This document shows, in pieces, positions 48,648 to 60,516 of a DNA stretch of 64,000 nucleotides. Numbering within the stretch: position 1 is the first letter of the stretch; every line of letters starts with the position of its first letter. The notes below the pieces were generated by a model that made no database searches, was not told the origin of the DNA, and was given only the letters and a program-made list of their open reading frames with translations. The stretch is from positions 2,790,001-2,854,000 of the forward strand of contig JAHRBC010000004.1 of the NCBI GenBank assembly GCA_022702545.1, read 5' to 3'. A program made the translations under genes and the position numbers. Source of the stretch: Phycomyces nitens (Eukaryota; Mucoromycota; Mucoromycetes; Mucorales; Phycomycetaceae).

Positions 48648-51502
48648 TAGTTTATATGCTTTTATTTAATATTTCTGAAAAGAACATGATTTTTGGGTGA
48701 CAATCTAGTAAAAGCCTTTTTATTATTATTATTATTACCTATATTTTAATTGAGATTTCTTTGGGTAAAATACCTTGAAGATAAATATCGACCTTTATGA
48801 TATAGCACTATTTCTGGCCTTCTCTTGTGCCAACATGTGCTGATATAAAGGATATATTTTAATTTATTCCAAAGATTTTATAATCATGTCAAGTGGTATG
48901 CCACCTCTCTGCATATGTATTCTTTAAATCGATAATAAGCAAATCAGTGGTCATTACAATATAAGTCTCTCGACAAGAGGTAAAAATAGCAAGATACGAT
49001 CTTTTTGGTATACTTTTTTTTAAAATATATATAAGATGCCAAATATATTTTCAGTTGGATTTACAAGAGACAAAATATCATTTTATTGTATTGCAAAGTG
49101 TTTGCATTGGTGATCTGGGCTACCAGATGTGCTAATGGATCTTTTCTTTTTCTACTCTAATGCCTATATGCTTTCTTTTGCTTTGCCAGATAATTTATTT
49201 ATTTTTGGATCATCAATCAGCACATTCAGTCCACAATCTCGATTTCTGTTTGAAATTGTTGCATACACAGCCACTTTTTCTTATTTAAGTTGTGGAATCA
49301 CTTTTAGACCTTTTTCTTCTTCTTCTTGACATCCGGCCTATACTCGGATATTAGGTTTCTAGACGATTATGTTTCTCACATGCTTACAGGCTGCTAAAGT
49401 CAAGTAAGATTGCATAAAAATAACTATTGGGATGGACTTTTCAACCAGCTGGAACAAACCGTCTTTGGTATTTACTGGGTGTAATTCCCAGATTTTGGAT
49501 AGAATTAATCCAGTATTATATAACATTAACTTGTCAAGCTAATAAATATAGACATTTAAAGTATAATTTTGCTGTCCACCATAACCATAGATAATATAAA
49601 AATGCATATTTTTTGAACATGTCAAATTCCCATTGTTATATATCTGAATAGTGATTTGGATCATGGAAATTATTAAAAGCATTGCTTTGTAAAGATAAAG
49701 TATATCGTTGTCAAGGTTATCATTTCTGTACCCAAAAGAAACTTGTGCCAGTGAATCCTCTGGATTAGAAACGTAATAAATGCAATTCAAGTAATCAGTG
49801 CCATTGTATCGGTTGTCTTGTGCCTATTTGACCTTTATCTGCCTAATAATTAGATCCAACCCGACATCTCGGTAAAGCAAAAAGTTAACATTGTACGTTT
49901 CTTATTCTTCTCTGATAATGGATGGTACTATGGATACCAGAAATCACAAACAATCTCCGGGAGACTATCTCTTGCCATTCTATAAGAGTCTTGCAAATGT
50001 TGAGGATGGTGGCTACCTATATCAACATGTCGGCATCTTTTAAAAGCTGGAAGTGTTTGTAACTTTCATTTTATACATATCAAGTCCAACTAGGACTCCT
50101 TTTCTTAAATCTGAAAGCCTTTGAAAGCCTTGTGGGATTGGGCATTTTGTAATTTAGGTATGTCGTAAAATATATACTAATAGAGATTAAGAGATTGAGA
50201 AAAGAAAAGCGTCAATACATACTAAAAATAAAGAGCCAAAATTGAATCGTAAATATCTTTCTCTGGACCTTGTTGTAAACCATAGGATTCTTTTATTATT
50301 CATTTTTGATGCTTTGAAGAATACAGTTAATAATATACTAAAAAAAAACAGAAATGACGAGATAAAGAATAATCGTTCAATAATGTATATAAAGTATTAA
50401 TGATTGAGAAAGAATTACAATAAAATAATTGACATGTTATATTGGTGGTAAGGCCATTTCAATCATACGATACTTTTACTCTTTGTCTTTGATCAGTTGT
50501 ATAATATGCATAATCATATACTAGAACAGATTGAGAAATGGGAAATAAATAATTAATAAATAAATAAAAAGCTTTTTTTTATATATTTTCTCATTTATTA
50601 ACATTTATAGGTATAATTGAACCATTTTGATCTGTTTCCGTATGTAATTAGTTGTACCATCCAATCGATCAAAAGCAAATAGTAATAGTTCACTATGATT
50701 TGTTTGACCTTACCGTCAAAATAGCAGAGACGTCAACTATTTCATCGTAATTCTGTCCTAATCATTAATATTTTACAAGTATTATTAACCTAATTTTTTA
50801 TGTTTAATGAGATGCTTACCATACACTATGTGAGCGACAATAAACATGATAGCCTGTACAAAATATAATTAAAACTTTGTTCCAATTGAATTGATTTAGC
50901 GTACTTTATTGATTAGGGCTCAAGTAAAATACACACTTTTTTTCCCACAGTTTCATTTTTCTCTTTTTATGACCCTTGTACCGCATCAATTATCTAAACC
51001 ATTAAATCAATAATGGGCTTTCAGATAATGGGAAAGAATATGTTACTAGTATATATCATGGTACATTTCTAGACATTACAATTAGATACTGTATACTCGG
51101 AAACCATAATAATTCCAACATCAACTCAATAGAGAATTTTCAATTGTATTCAAAGTCATAAAGGTGAAATCCATGATAAAACACTCTTTGGCATGCATTT
51201 TTTCTTAAAAATAAAGTTGTATAAATGAAATATATGTCAATGTCAATTTCGGTTCAAAACGCTTTGTAAGGACCATAAATGTTATTTAAGCTTCAAATAG
51301 AATATGAATATTCATATTTTGGTCTCTTTTGACATTCGATGGAGAGGTTTGCCATTCGTTTACAAGACTCCTTTTTTTTCAAAAAAGAATATGATTGGAT
51401 AATTTAGGTCAAAATACACTTTCAGATGAAAATTTTATTCACAGTTTGGAAATAATTAATGAAAATAATGAATCCAAGACGGTTTTCCTGCAAAGAATTA
51501 TA
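48648..51502. other. AT-rich intergenic stretch
   Basis: About 2.9 kb of very low GC, microsatellite TTA at 48720-48737, A/T runs throughout. No gene, RNA or element end was recognised. Confidence 0.5.
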
Positions 51503-53330
51503 ATGAAGCCAACCAAGATTCATTGTTGCAAATGCAAGACTGACTTGGCCACAGTTCTAATCCGGCATGCTTATTATTGCCAGTACGAATACCAAAACCT
51601 TTTAGACCATCAAATCTCATTTCAATCTTAGGGCATGTTTTACATTTGTCTTTATTGGAAAATACCGATCGATTATCACCAAATCACGATCGATTGCTCG
51701 AAATAAGGGAAAAGTTCTCTTGGCATGCTCAGGAGGGCCATCGTCACTGTAAGAAGTGAATAGACACCTGCTTTCACCTTGACATTGAACTTGGACTGAA
51801 TCGTCTTTTTTTTTTTTTGGTGGATCAAAATATGTATCTATAGGGCTATGCTTAATTTGACCTATGAATTCAGACGAGTTGAGCCTCATGAAAAAAAGAA
51901 GGTCCAGATACTTGGTCCTACTGTGATATGCCATTTGGACGAGTCCACTCTGTTTGACGAACAGGTAAAGTGAAGTGCTGCGCACAAAGAATGGATCATT
52001 GGGTTTCTTATCGTGCAAATGATACCACAGAAAGATACACTCGAGAAGATAAAGAAGATGGCAAAAGAAAATTATCCTGATATTCCCTTTGTATCAAATC
52101 GGTTGGAAGATGTGTTTAGCGATGAATTTAGCGACAACCGTCATGTTGACAAGTCATTAAAGCCATTGACAGCATTTGGAAACATTGGCTATGGTAAGGA
52201 AATTGACAAGAGTATTATTTATGGATTGTGTGTATAAATGGCACTCTTGTTTGTCTAGAGCATTATGTTCAACTGGCTAAAGAGTCCACTGATAAGATCA
52301 GCCCTGCCGATAAACTGAAGCACTTGTTTGAGAATATCAACAAGAATACATCCAAAGAAGACTTGCATTGGCACATTAAATTTGCTATGCTAGTTGCCAT
52401 TGCAAGACGTGAAGGGTAAGCCAAGTCATTAAAGAGGGTTATGGACAAGGCCAAACTGACCAATGTACCTTGCATTGCTAGATGCTCATACATATTCATG
52501 GCCGATTCATCTACCCGCCAGGCTATAAAAATGATCTCCATGACAAGCAAGGGTCGTGGATACAGTATACCTATGGATGTTGGTGCAGAGAACAATGCAA
52601 GCTTTAAAGACCTGGTTATCATGCGACCGATGAAGGACATGTTAGCCAAGGAAATTGGGCTCTATAACCGATTCCACGGTCTGGATACTCATGTAATTGC
52701 CCCTACTCAGTGGGGAACAAAGATGGCTGCAAAGACATCTATTGACAGACTGACAGAAGGTAAGCATTAAGCCATAAAGCTCATCTTGCTTTATTTCTGG
52801 AAACTCAAATGGATCTGCTAGAATTCATCACTACATTGGACCGTGATTTCCCTTCGACCGTCAGCACTGTCTCACGCACGGCTTCTAAATTAACCCCTTC
52901 AAGTGATATAGATCTGAGCAGACGCTGTGCCATTTGCTTAATGTAAGCGACATCTACTTGCCATTCACCCATGAATCCATACTTACCAACCCATAGGCCT
53001 CACCAAGCCAATATTAATGAATGGAGAAAGAGAATCACGGTAGCAAAACCTCTTGAAGAATCTGCCAAACCCGAGACCTCTGATTCATGCGGAACTAAAG
53101 AGGGTGGATGCTGTGGTGGTAGTGGTGGTGGTGGCTGTGATAGTCCAGAGACTGGAATTGACATGAACCAATATCTATGCTACAGCTGCCAAGTTGATCT
53201 CAAGGACTACAAGGAAGCAGCAATAGAAGCCCTGCCTCCTTATGTCACCCAAATCATTGATGAAAAGGAAAAACAGGAACGCTTGAGAGGTCAAATAGAG
53301 GAGTTCCTTTTAAGTGATGACGAAGACTAG
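51503..53330 (+). CDS. NCS2: cytoplasmic tRNA 2-thiolation protein 2 (CTU2/NCS2)
   Basis: Partner of CTU1/NCS6 in the URM1-dependent 2-thiolation of U34 in tRNA-Lys, -Glu and -Gln. Exons: 51503-51582, 51632-51748, 51844-51964, 52031-52193, 52259-52415, 52482-52759, 52822-52942, 52997-53330; 456 aa. Landmarks: N-terminal CCKCKTDLATVLIRHAYYCQACF zinc-type knuckle, GKVLLACSGGPSS (degenerate PP-loop SGGPSS, as expected for CTU2), FMADSSTRQAIKMIS, DLVIMRPMKDMLAKEIGLYN, FPSTVSTVSRTASKL, RRCAICLMP, LCYSCQVDLKD, and the acidic end FLLSDDED. The start is the first usable ATG and leaves a short N-terminus. A Gly/Cys-rich insert (GCCGGSGGGGC, ~residue 387) precedes the last zinc motif. Confidence 0.93.
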
Positions 53331-53590
53331 AATCTACCAATAATCCCAACTACTTTATTATCTGCGTTGTATTTGATCCTGTTTTTTCTCTCACTACGCT
53401 TAATAAATCACTCTATAAAAGGCTTCTTCAAAATGTCTCAATTCATGGCGGTTGAAAAAGTAGTGCGGAGATTAATTAATCTGCTGACGCAGACTTTGAT
53501 TTTTTTCCAAAGTCTAATGGACACAAAAAAAAAAAGACGCGTGAAGTGAATTACTCTTGCGATTGAAACATTGCAAACTTGCCAGACCCA

Positions 53591-56500
53591 ATGCCGCCCT
53601 CTCCATTAACGCAGAGGCCAGCAGGCGCGGCAATACCCGTTGCACATGTCCGATCCCTCATTCCGTCCTCTCGTGTCCCATTCCCTACTCAACGCAGCTA
53701 TTCTGCTGCTATTTTTGTGCTTCTTCAAGCCCTTAAAGCGTATGACATTTATACTGCCTATACAGCATCCTATCCCGAGCAATACAGTGGATTCATGCTT
53801 AAATGGTGGTTATTTGACATTGCATATCTCATCGCTCTATGGATTGCCAAGATCCCATGGCTGCAGTTCAGCGGCATCAAGACAATTGTATTTTGTCTGG
53901 GCTTCATGTTCTTGGATGCCCTTATTTTTGAGATCCCAGTAGTAAGTTGTTGGATATTCCAAACTCAAGTTTTATTATGCCCTGTTGACATTTCTGGGTA
54001 TTGCGTGGTATTATAGATGGCAGTCATAGGTACTCTGATAAACGTTACATGGGGTATTTATCAATTCTGAAATGGCATTTTATCCAAGGGTTGTCAATTA
54101 CAAATGATATCTAATATTCAACATAGGTGAAATGTTTGGCCAACAACTTGGTGCTTCTCGTGCAAAAATGGTGAATGTAAAGGACGTCTTGTTCAACTCA
54201 TCCCATATTCTTGGTCGACATACTGTTCACATTCTTCCATATGGGTAAGATATCTATTTATTTTCTACAATGTTTCTCACCAAGATTGGCTTTATAGAAC
54301 TGCAAAATTAAACTACCAAGACGAAGTTTACTGTCTGTCTCAAGAAGAGATTGACAAGAAAGATATTCATATACCTATCATCCTCAACAACACCATTCCA
54401 AAAAAACTTACAATTTCTCGATTGGACTTTGACCAAAAGACCCGCAGAGCTATACATTTTCATGGCAGTGATTTACATCGTGCAACAGAAGTTGGACAGG
54501 AGAAACAAGGTGTAGAACTCTATTACATCAAAGTACGAAAGCCTGGTGTCTATAAACTTGAAAACATCATTAGCAAGGATGGATCTGATGTACGACTCTA
54601 CAGTCGACAGGCCTACGTGTTTATTTGCCCAACTGCCCAATTGATCCCTAAACCAAACTACGATTACTGTAGTGGTGAAAAGGATACGCTCCAGCTTCGA
54701 CTTGAAGGTGTCCCTCCCTTCAAGGTGACATATATCAGGCGTGTTGGAGGAGATACTTTGGCTCGTACTGTAGATCGAGTCCAGCCTGATGGTTTCGACT
54801 CTCCATTGATGAAGATTTCTGGGGGATTAAAGGCTGCAGATCAAACATTCTTCCAGCCTCAGTCCCACCAAGACTACAACTGGGCAACCAACCAACAAGT
54901 ATCTGTTGATCTAGACATCTTTTTCGAAAAGGCAACCAGACATGAATACTCTGTCACGACCATTGTAGACGGTGCAGGAAATGAAGTCAAGCTTGGAGAT
55001 TCAATCCGTCAGAACTTTGACGTCCATCCTCACCCCACAGCTCAATTCGGCTGCAGTTCTACCAACCCTGTTCAGCTTCTTATTGGGGCTGAAAAGACCA
55101 CAATTCCATTAAAGCTAGAGGGTTCTGGCGCATGGAATGTCACCTACCAGTTTACACCCGAAGGTTCTCAATCAGAACCTCAGGAACCCCAATTGAAACA
55201 AGTCGGTTTGGGGCAGTCTAGTCTTGATGTTTCTGCCACTGGTGAATACAAACTCTTGGGTGTGGTTGACAAATATTGTAAAGGAAATGTGTTGTTTCCC
55301 TCTACATGCCAAGTGGTCCAACCTCCTTTGCCTGTGGCCAAGGTCAGCCAGACCTCGATTCCATCAGAATGTGCTGGCAACAATGAGATTGGCATGCGGT
55401 TCCTTGTAGAACTCCAGGGTGCTCCTCCATTTAACCTTGAATACCAAGTATTGAAGCAGACCCCCAACGGACGTATTGTTGTCGAACACAAGAGAGAGAA
55501 AATCAACCAGTCTCGCCACATCTTCACTTATTTGCCGAGCAATAGTGGCGAATACACCTATGAATTCACTTCGCTTGATGATGCCATTTACAAGAGACAG
55601 GATCCAAAAATCAAGCCCATTAAGCAAGTAGTACGCCCACAACCATCTGCTAGATTCTCCAGGAAATTACAGGAGAAAAATAACCTGCGTACCTGTGTTG
55701 GAGATAATATTAACCTTGACGTAGAATTGAGTGGCACTGGTCCTTTTACTCTTTTCTGGAAGCTTGGAAAGCAGGTTTACTCTGATTTTGTCGACGACAA
55801 TAAGTTTACAATTGAAATTCCCCATATTGCCAAGGCCGGTAGACATGTCGTGTCTTTGATAAAGGTAATTACAATCAACAAGTTTACAATAGCAACCAAC
55901 TCTTTTTTTTTTGGTTATTTTATAGATTCAAGATTCCAACGACTGTGTCAAGGAATTAGAAGCACGCGATGTGGTTATTGATGTCAGAAAGGATCGTCCC
56001 ACTGCATCGTTCTACCCTGACAATGTCAAGGGCACCACACTTGAGGTGACAGAAGGTACACCTGTTAAACTTCCCCTGCGTCTGACAGGCGAGGGTCCAT
56101 GGAAGATTGCCTACCGTAATGTAGAGTTGGACGGATCTGGCAAACGCACCATAACAATGAGATCACCAAATGAGCCTTTGACCGTACGCGATGCTGGTCA
56201 TTACGAGCTACTTGGTGTGGAAGATTCGATTTGCAAGGGTGTCGTTTCCCCACCAAACTACCTTATACAGTGGGCCAATCGACCCACATTGTCCATTCTC
56301 AACGACCCCAAGGACGCCGAACAAGATGCATACGTCCACCCTCCTGTGTGTAAAGGCACTGGAGATGCACTGGACCTGTCGTTCAGTGGTAAGTAAATGG
56401 GCGAGATCTACTTGACTGTGCGAATGCTAGATCTGCTTGTATGTGATGTTTATTTTATTTGCTTCGATATTTCTAGGCCATGCTCCTTATTTTGCATTCT

Positions 56501-57779
56501 ACAATCGTTTCTTGACACCTACTGGAAGTTCGGTTCGAGAGTTTATTGGCAATGATAGAATCAGCTCTGGTCTGTCGAGAAGCCATCTTCCTCTCGATAC
56601 CCAAAAGAGTGGCACCTACACCTATGAATTCTTCCAGCTTTCAGACCAACGTTACAATCAACCTCTCACGATTGCTCCTTTGGTTGTCAACCACAAAGTA
56701 TACGAAAACCCTACCATGAGATTTGCTGCCAGTCGGACAAACCTCAACCTGTGTGTTGGAGAGGCACTTGATACTGTAGATCCCATCTGGATCGAGTTGA
56801 CTGGAGAGGCTCCATTTACAATCAATATCTTGTTTAAACGTCACTCGGATCCACGTGGGGAAGTAAAGACCATTGACAATATCCAAGAAAAGAAGTACCA
56901 ACTCAAGCTACCTATTACTGCCGAAGAAGCTGGTCGATACACCATTGAACTTGTGAGTGTGTATGATGCCCATGGCTGTAATGCGGCTGCGTCTGGTCCA
57001 GACACGACAGTTTATATCGAAGCCCTGGATATTCCTGTGATGACACCTACCAAGTCATGTCCAGATGTCTGTGTTGGTGATATGATCCAGTTTAGCTTAA
57101 CAGGACGTCCTCCATTCGCAATTTGTAAGTAATACTCTTGACATGAAGAGAAACCCATGAGGTGTGTACATTTGTGTGTCCTGACTTCTTTCGTTTTTTT
57201 TTCGGTGTACATTCTATAGCTTATGAATTCAACAATCATCTCGAGAATGTCAAGAGCTCCACCTCAACTCTTTCTCTGCTTGCTGACAAGCCCGGAAACC
57301 TGACTGTGGTCTCTATTGGCGATCGCCGCAACCAATGTCGCTCATTCCCCAAGGATATAACCAAGCTGGTTCATAATATTCCTAGTTCTCTTATCAGTGG
57401 CGGAAAGGAGATTATCGAGAATATCCACGAAGGTAAGATATCCAGACCATAAAAGATAAAACTAAAAAAAATGAAATGCTTTTTTTATAGGTGATATGGT
57501 CCAGGCCGTGGTAGACTTTGTCGGCACACCTCCATTTAACTTTGAGTGGCAAAGGAGCGAGTTGATTTGGGACACCAAGACCAGCAAACACCACAAGGGC
57601 AGAGTACTCGAGAAACACTCTGTTCAGGATATTGAAGACTACCGCTACTACATCAATACATCTACGGAAGGCATCATAGAAGTAAGTGCGATTGACTCTG
57701 ATTTGTGGAATCTAATGAACGGTTGGAATAGATCACTAGCATCAAGGATCGCTTCTGCCAATATCCTCGGGTGGCTTAA
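53591..57779 (+). CDS. POM152: POM152-type transmembrane nucleoporin
   Basis: Membrane ring component of the nuclear pore with a large lumenal array of Ig-like repeats. Exons: 53591-53941, 54017-54029 (13-nt microexon), 54127-54244, 54298-55864, 55926-56388, 56477-57124, 57220-57432, 57491-57681, 57732-57779; 1203 aa. The N-terminal cytoplasmic part is Pro-rich; hydrophobic segments lie at ~35-50, ~75-90 and ~97-120 (IKTIVFCLGFMFLDALIFEIP). The rest is a chain of Ig-like domains, each with GxPPF or GxGPF (LEGVPPFKVTY, LQGAPPFNLEY, LSGTGPFTLFW, LTGEGPWKIAY, LTGEAPFTINI, LTGRPPFAI, VGTPPFNFEW) and a Y/F-x-Y strand near each end. The C-terminus is short (IKDRFCQYPRVA). Slightly shorter than yeast Pom152. 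Confidence 0.93.
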
Positions 57780-58200
57780 AGCGTTACTCTTTCCCATTAA
57801 ACATATTTTATGTGTGCTATCTATCTATTCAATGTAAATAAATAATAAAAAAGAATAACCGAAAAGAAGTCGCTTAGCAAATATTTTTTATCAGCCAAGT
57901 ACTTTTATATATAATGATATATATAATGATATATATAATGATATGTGTGTATGTGTGTATGTATGTATGTATTCAAACTCGAGAAACAATAAAAAAGAAT
58001 AGAGAGTTGCCAAGTCAACCCATGGACGTAACAAGATGTACAACAGCAAAACTTGGAGAAATAGAATGTCAATAGGGGTCACTCGACCTTTGTGACAAAC
58101 GTCAGTATATACACTTCAATAGAAATATAACAAAATAAATCAACGATATGCGTTGGATTGATTTTTTTGGTGGTATAGGTTAATATAAAAAAAAAGAATG
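57780..58200. other. intergenic between convergent genes
   Basis: Convergent 3' region of POM152 and the minus-strand gene; contains ATATATAATG repeats and a (TG)TA run (57905-57970). Confidence 0.7.
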
Positions 58201-60516
58201 CTATTCCCCATTCCTCAGACTTCGTAGTGGAGAAGACGATGAGCCATGAAATATACTGGGATTAGAGGATAGACCAGATCCGGGAGACATGGTTGATTTT
58301 GAATGGCAGGGAGGTAGAGATGGGCGTGGGCTGTGATGGTCGCTGGGTGTTTCGGGTCTTTCTCGCAAGAACGCTGTAAGAGGGTGGTTGACGACGTTGT
58401 TGGGAGCTTGCTGGTAGTGGGGAGAGATGGGTGGCTGTGACATTGGGAGTGCTGAGGGTACGGGAGGTGGGGTGGATGTGCTGGGTGGTATGCGTTGGTA
58501 GATCTGGGAAATTGGGTTCATTCCTGCTTTTAATTGTGGTGGTGGCCCTGGTGTAGGAGTCATGGGAGAATGCCGTACTGGAGCTGGGGATCTTGAGCCA
58601 AATCCAGGGTGATGATACTCTTGAGCATACTGGCGTCCAGGATCTTCAGTGGGTCTTTGGACAGATGAGCTGCTGCGACGGTCAATATCCATGGTGGTGA
58701 TGGTGGTGGTGGTGGTGGTGGTGGTGTAATTGGGTCCATAGTGAGGCTGACAGGAAGGCATCGATTGTGAGTGTTGATGATGAGGTTGCCACATTTCAGA
58801 CCGAATTGGCTGCATGGGCTGCAGTGGTGAGGACCAGAGAATCCCACATTAATTTTAAAATAAATAAATAGAATCTCACCTTTTCAGATGCATGCACGGT
58901 CTGTTTTGGGCCGGCTGGTTGCTGAGAGTACGCATGCCAACTCTGTCTGTTTTGCGGATCCTGTGCAGGCGCAGTGTACCCACAATTAGGCTGGAATCCA
59001 GATGGGTAAGAAGATGACATTTCGACAAACTGCTGCTGCTTGTGAATCTTCTAACAAAATTAATGTCAAGACTCTAATGATCAGATCATATCGAATGGCT
59101 TACCGGTCGCCTTCGAGACAGATCGGTGTAGGTCATGTAGCTAATGTAGGCATGGAGGGCATTTCTCCTGGCTCGTGGGTTCTGTCTCTAAAGATTCATT
59201 AGACACAATTGATGTCCGGAAATGCTTACCATATTAACAAACTGCTGAGAGTATCCGTTTGACGGCTCAACGCGTGCATTGGGCTGCATTAAAGATGATG
59301 ATGATGATGAGTGAAGCTTATCCTTTCAATATCGTGCCAACATACCGGCACTGAAGCGCGTCTGTTTGTATGAACCTTGGGTGGTCTGGAATATTGATCA
59401 GCCGACCCAGGTTGCCATGCAGAATGGTGTGCACTAGAGAGATGTTTACTGGGCTGCCGGATTTAGTAGTATAATAAACATACCTTTCGGCTCCATTTGG
59501 TGGTTGGATCTGCCGGCCATTGGTGCTTGTGGCACGCGTGTCTTGTGGGTACTGCGGGTTGGCCTCTAGATTCCTGTGATAATCTAAGAGCGTGATGGTC
59601 AGCCAGACGAATTGATACACAAAAGCATACCCTCTGTTCGGATATTGTGCTGAGCTATATCGATGTATGCAGGGGCCGTAGGGTATCGGTGCGTACTCTG
59701 GACCCTGTCTGAAGAGAGAAGAATAGAAGACATATAAGCCCTGCATCCTTTGACGAAACAGCATGGGTGTTTAGTACAAATAGAGCTGCATACCACTGTC
59801 GTCGCGCATTGCATTGCTGTAGTCTGCTCTCACAAAAACGGTCAGTATCTGCGGCCATTTTAGAATCATTGATAATCTTACCATTCGACTCCCTCGAGAG
59901 GTGCGGATGAAAGCTGGTTTCTTTGCCGTCTCCCATGCCATTTATACCAGCATGCTTACCCTCTTTCTCAAACTATAAACGCAATTTAGACTTGGAAAGG
60001 AGTCGTTTCATTTTTATTTTTATTTTTATTTTGCTTACATTCAGAGGTAGGGGCTTTCGGTCCTCATCACCTGCATTTTATTAAAAGGCATTAGAATTAT
60101 ATTGAGGGGAAAGAGGAGACTGAAATTTCAATCATGATTACCGAGCAAATTACGGATTGACATTGAATTCCCACTGACGGACTTTGTATGTTTAAAAATC
60201 AGAAGACGCAAAAAAATTATTATTTTTATTATTTTTATTATTTTTATTACTCCCTTACCTTTTGTACCTGTGGCTGTTCCTCCTGCTTTATTTTCTGGTG
60301 GTTGTATACAGAACGCACTTTATGGCCCTCTGCATATCCTCCCGAATGGCTAGAGTGGTTGGCCAGTGCAATCAGAATAGAGCCTGCTTCTGCTTCGTCA
60401 GTGTTGAGATCCATGTAATCGTTCATCTTTTGGTCATTCTCATTCAATAAAGATTGCGTCTGGCTTTCTGGGTGAAATGAATTGCGGTATTGAAGGTCTC
60501 GTTGGTGCTCTGTCAT
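58201..60516 (-). CDS. uncharacterised 12-exon Pro/Gln/Ser-rich protein, probable nuclear regulator
   Basis: Exons in transcript order: 60516-60259, 60181-60142, 60070-60039, 59972-59882, 59848-59794, 59704-59631, 59583-59484, 59433-59346, 59283-59230, 59181-59104, 59050-58880, 58818-58201; 552 aa, all phases consistent. The N-terminus has an acidic helical block (DLNTDEAEAGSILIALANHSS). A basic segment NPRARRNALHAYISYMTYTDLSRRRP (~310-335, shown in parts: RRNALHAYISYM, TYTDLSRR) is the best candidate for a conserved motif. The C-terminal ~200 residues are Pro/Ser/His-rich with a Thr run and many SP/TP sites. No known domain was recognised. Exons 4-6 are the least certain, because the intervening DNA also stays open. 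Low-complexity composition resembles fungal transcriptional co-regulators. Confidence 0.7.

Noticed and set aside
59941..59972. Possible 13-nt microexon in the 58-60 kb gene
   Set aside because: The sequence reads through in frame into the next coding segment, so a single longer exon (59972-59882) is simpler.
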